Assembly (NCBI GenBank): GCA_900088475.1
Contig: FLMG01000243.1
Span: 1 to 22,437, forward strand
Length of the DNA stretch: 22,437 nucleotides
Direction: 5' to 3'
From: Hyphochytrium catenoides
Taxonomy: Eukaryota > Sar > Hyphochytriomycetes > Hyphochytriales > Hyphochytriaceae
Part shown: one piece after another, positions 19,478 through 22,437 of the stretch
How positions within the stretch are numbered: position 1 is the stretch's first letter
How the letters are laid out: every line of letters starts with the position of its first letter
Translations under genes and position numbers: made by a program
The notes under the pieces: model-generated
Database searches by the model: none
What the model saw: the letters and a program-made list of their open reading frames with translations, nothing else
Told to the model about the DNA's origin: nothing

Positions 19478-19596
19478 CCGGACCATGATTAATGATCCGG
19501 AAGAACCGCGATAGTATCATCCGTCTTCAGACGGCCTGAAGACATAGCCGCCATCGGCAAAGGCGAATGGCGATCGACAGACTCCTCCGGATCCGG
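19478..19596. repeat. Cluster of three stem-loops and a 10-bp palindrome
   Basis: Consecutive inverted repeats are 19478-19486 with 19492-19500 (8 of 9 pairs), 19524-19531 with 19537-19544 (8 of 8) and 19550-19555 with 19566-19571 (6 of 6). They are followed by the palindrome CCGGATCCGG at 19587-19596. A further perfect 8-bp stem lies at 19771-19778 and 19786-19793. The cluster could be a structured RNA or an element end; no known family is recognised. Confidence 0.55.
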
Positions 19597-20070
19597 CCAC
19601 AGAAAACTCTACGCTAACGACACTACTTTAGAAGATGATAAACAGTAGTGCACTGGGGGCTGCATGTATCCATGCCCAACTCCAGTCCATGACCTTTCAC
19701 TTGATGGAAACATTTCATTAGCATTGATTCAAAAGAAAATACTTCAACAAAAGTCAGCTTTATAATTAGCCCTGGGAAGGTATATTTCCCAGGAAACTTA
19801 CTAGTCATAGCAGAAACGATATCCATGTGTGATGTGGGTATTGAAGGAGATCATCATTCTACTAATAACATACAAGCCTGAGGCGGAGAGAAGAAGGTCT
19901 ATTAAAAGCCTCGGCTGGTTCTTCCAAGAGTATCAGCAGACAACATCGTCCGCAGGAGGATGAAGGCCAGTGATACCTGCCATCAAGCTTGGCAACTAGA
20001 TTCTTGAGCTGGATTCCTCCTTTGCCAAGCATAATGGAATTCTAAAAGTGCCCCAGAGGTCCCTCTCTAC

Positions 20071-20114
20071 AAGTACTCGCTGATGTCGTCCCAAGTTCTC
20101 GCTGATGTCGTCCC
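20071..20114. repeat. 22-bp tandem duplication
   Basis: Two abutting 22-bp units, 20071-20092 and 20093-20114, differ at one position. A related unit with a small insertion is at about 21019-21042, where the second copy of the longer repeat starts. Confidence 0.85.
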
Positions 20115-20262
20115 TCTACCCTGCTGCTGCTATCCTTGTCCCGGCCGTTCTTTCTATGTTGTCTTGTCTTCTCTCGCCCGTCTAGTTCCAGGTGGTGGCT
20201 GATCTCGCTCTGTATAGGGCGAAGTAGGTTTGGCTCAGTATCTCCGCTCTTCCGTAACAGCA
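20094..20262. repeat. Dispersed direct repeat, copy 1
   Basis: Matches 21019-21219. From the CTGCTGCT motif near 20121 to the GTAACAGCA end the copies differ by only a few substitutions and one 3-bp indel. Copy 1 lacks an AT-rich insertion of about 28 bp present in copy 2. In one plus frame neither copy has a stop, most substitutions are silent and the indel keeps frame. Similarity ends abruptly at GTAACAGCA. Confidence 0.85.
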
Positions 20263-20342
20263 AACAAACGGATGCGAAGGCCACCAGCAGCAGCACTAGT
20301 GCAGCAGAAGAGGATGAAGCAAGGTTCACATCCGTTTGTTTG
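20261..20342. repeat. 14-bp perfect inverted repeat at the end of repeat copy 1
   Basis: CAAACAAACGGATG at 20261-20274 is the exact reverse complement of 20329-20342, with a 54-bp spacer. It begins within 2 bp of where copy 1 stops matching copy 2, so it may be a terminal inverted repeat of a small inserted element or a hairpin formed at a junction. Confidence 0.75.
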
Positions 20343-21018
20343 AGCCCAAGTAATAAAATAATCATCTGTCTTCTCCGCGATCTGGAGGAGCTGCGAGTCT
20401 AACCCTAGGGTGTTGCTTTTCCTACTTGCATCACTGTTCTCCTCCTAACTCTTTGTTCTAGACAGTCCTGAAAATGTCCTACCAGTAGATCTCCTGCTGG
20501 CCGGAACCGCCTTCTCCCGTCAGCAACCGCAGGTAGCAGAAACAGACAAATAGGGAACGTAGAGCTTCACCTTGCAGCACCAACAAAAAGTTCTGTAACG
20601 CATTGTGGTTAGCCGCCCTTGTGAAAGCTTCTTCCAACTTCCCCATGCCTCCCATCCGCTTCTCCTTCCCAACGCTTCCTGGTCCTCGGCTGCAGCGCCT
20701 TCTCGCTCTGGAATTGAAGGGGATTACTTTCCTGCGCGTCTTCCCTTTGGCCTGGGATCTTGTGCGTTGTTGTGTGCTGCTGCTGATATTTCCTTCTTGC
20801 CCTGTGGCATAAAAGGAAGGTGCGCGACAGAGGATGTTATCTCCCGCGCGATTTCTCTTTCCTTTGGGCTTTTTCTCTAGTCACCAGCACTCTGCTTTGA
20901 TGTTGTTAGCTTCTTCCCTTCTTGTTCGGGCGGCATACGTATTGCCCGTACTAGGTAAGGAGTTAAGTCTGTGCAGCCCTCTTGGTCGCCCACTAAGAGT
21001 TGGGCGGGCAGAGGCACG
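20343..21018 (+). other. Stretch between repeat copies, nothing assigned
   Basis: Two overlapping plus frames (20605-20880 and 20834-21184) are open but have no recognisable motif. A donor-like GGTAAGG lies near 20955. The sequence may be the interior of one larger element bounded by the two repeat copies, but no mobile-element protein was found in it. Confidence 0.3.
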
Positions 21019-21219
21019 AGTTCTCGTCGCTGATGTCGTCCCTCCATATTATAATATTCTTTTGATGTTATACCTTGCTGCTGGTATCCTTGTCCCGGCC
21101 GTTCTTTTTATGTTGTCTTGTCTTCTTCTCTCGCCCGTCCAGTTCCAGGTGGTGGCTGATCTCGCTCTATATAGGGCGAAGTAGGTTTGGCTCAGTATCT
21201 CCACTCTTCCGTAACAGCA
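21019..21219. repeat. Dispersed direct repeat, copy 2
   Basis: Second copy of the segment at 20094-20262, in the same orientation about 925 bp away. It carries an extra AT-rich piece near 21047-21074 that includes the palindrome ATATTATAATAT. The right-hand 140 bp are highly similar to copy 1. Confidence 0.85.
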
Positions 21220-22274
21220 GACAACGCCAACTCGAGAGAGGTCATCAGGTAGAGGAGGAAACGAACGAGCTAACTATAGTCAGACAAGGCCAAGGTCGAT
21301 CGAGAAATAAAATATCAGATAGAGGCAAACATAGAGCCCAAAGGAGTGAATGAAGGTGGACGACACGGAGCCGAGGACTGGGGGAAACAGAGTGAGCGAA
21401 GGAAGAGGAGGCAAAGACGGCTAGCTATTATATACAAAAAATACTAGAGAAACTGGGGAGGAGGTGAACAGGAGGAATGGACCGGGAAGAGAGCGGGAGT
21501 GAGAGAAGACAATAATAATATATATCAAGCAAAAAAGAAGAAACGCGTTGCGTAGTATGAGTAGTGCTTATAAGCTTACTCATATCTTCTTAGTAGTACT
21601 GCACCGCCGCCGCCTCCTATCATCATTCGACGATGACGGATGTAATATAATAAGGAGAAAGATAGGGAAGCAAGAAGCTAAGAACAGACTGGACAACAAA
21701 AGAAGAAGAAGAAGAAGAAGAGGCAGATGACGAGCAAAGAGAATGATGAAGAGGACGGAGGAGTGAAGATACTGCTGCTGCTGAAGATTCAATCAGCTCA
21801 GCTTGTTCCCCATAATAATAACTTAGTCTTCGGTACTCATCACTCATCACGAATCATGGACCTCCTGCTCCCTCCTCTACAAATTTCCTAATAGTTGTAC
21901 TTTATTTAGTTCTTTAGTAGGGGAAACTAATAGGTTGGAGGAGTAACTAACTAAACTACTACTAGCCTTTATGCAGCTAACATAGACTCAGCACTTCTGT
22001 CTACTAGAGAGAGGACCTCCAGCAACAGCTCCAGGAAGCTGACCCAGGACCGCATTCTCGATCTGCGCAGCAGGCGGCAGGGAGGCAGGGGCATCTGATG
22101 GAAGACCATCATCTCTGCGTTACGAGTAGTACAATTGCAACGTTTCAAGAGGACAGAGATTCGTCAGCTGATTTGTTTGTACAAGTAGGACAGCAGGACA
22201 GCCACAGTCCTGGAGGATATCATTGTAGCTTCAGTTTTAGTAATCACCTAAATATATCTGACGGTGATAACTGA
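21220..22274. other. Stretch with nothing assigned
   Basis: A GAA-repeat patch at about 21700-21722 makes short Arg- or Leu/Ser-rich frames on either strand. The remainder has no convincing coding frame. It could hold decayed upstream parts of the retroelement whose end appears at 22275, but I see no reverse-transcriptase motif. Confidence 0.4.
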
Positions 22275-22437
22275 TAGATTATCGTTCCCTATCAGGCATA
22301 CCAGTACTTCCTGGGGGTGCCGATCCTCGATGCGCCAGGGCGGTGCAAATTGTGCCACGGGGATTTTGACGTGTTTGGGGACTATGCGATGGTCTGCCGT
22401 TTAGCCCGTCGATGTATGACGGTACGTCATGACGGCT
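22275..22437 (+). mobile_element. Retroelement fragment: Cys/His C-terminal part of a reverse-transcriptase protein
   Basis: An open frame follows a stop at 22272-22274 and runs off the window. It encodes LGVPILDAP, then a CKLC pair, a D-V-F-GDYA motif, another Cys and a terminal RH. This order (LG-x-P, CxxC, D-x-x-GDHA, C, RH) is the putative zinc-binding region that follows the polymerase domain in many eukaryotic reverse-transcriptase-derived proteins. Here the usual His of GDHA is Tyr and the residue after RH is not the usual Asn, which suggests divergence or decay. The reverse-transcriptase core is not visible upstream, so this copy is probably 5'-truncated or interrupted. Confidence 0.6.

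Noticed and set aside
19623-19826. 67-codon minus frame
   Set aside because: Overlaps an inverted repeat and has no recognisable feature; length is within chance.

Overview
The window reads as nuclear DNA of a eukaryote, probably a protist, alga or early-diverging fungus; I cannot name the species. The grounds are sparse coding in long non-coding stretches, abundant simple-sequence DNA (TC/GA, CTT/GAA), a large single-exon gene for a seven-transmembrane class C receptor, and the end of a non-LTR-type retroelement. No ribosomal RNA or tRNA gene and no bacterial operon structure was seen.

Layout. 1-2700: strand-asymmetric purine/pyrimidine DNA, with (TC)n, (GA)n and a 78-bp minisatellite. 2702-4219: a low-complexity open frame of 505 codons with three CxxC pairs in its non-repetitive parts; plausible further coding segments follow in other frames to about 4736, so this is either an intron-containing gene or a decayed one. 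4737-15100: mostly unassigned sequence with inverted repeats, (CTT)n minisatellites and one weak minus-strand exon candidate. 15109-18474: the one confident gene. 18475-22274: non-coding sequence with a cluster of stem-loops, a duplicated segment of about 170-200 bp, and a 14-bp perfect inverted repeat abutting one copy. 22275-22437: start of a visible retroelement fragment that runs off the window.

The main result is the 1121-residue protein at 15109-18474. It carries a signal sequence, two tandem modules resembling the bacterial phosphate-binding protein PstS (a type 2 periplasmic-binding fold), a Cys-rich linker, a class C (GABA-B-like) 7TM domain and a Gly/Ser/His-rich tail. Ordinary class C receptors bind ligand with a type 1 Venus-flytrap domain, so this looks like a receptor whose sensor has been replaced by paired PstS-like domains. 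A role in sensing phosphate or another small anion is an inference; several canonical phosphate ligands are changed. No neighbouring gene gives further functional context.
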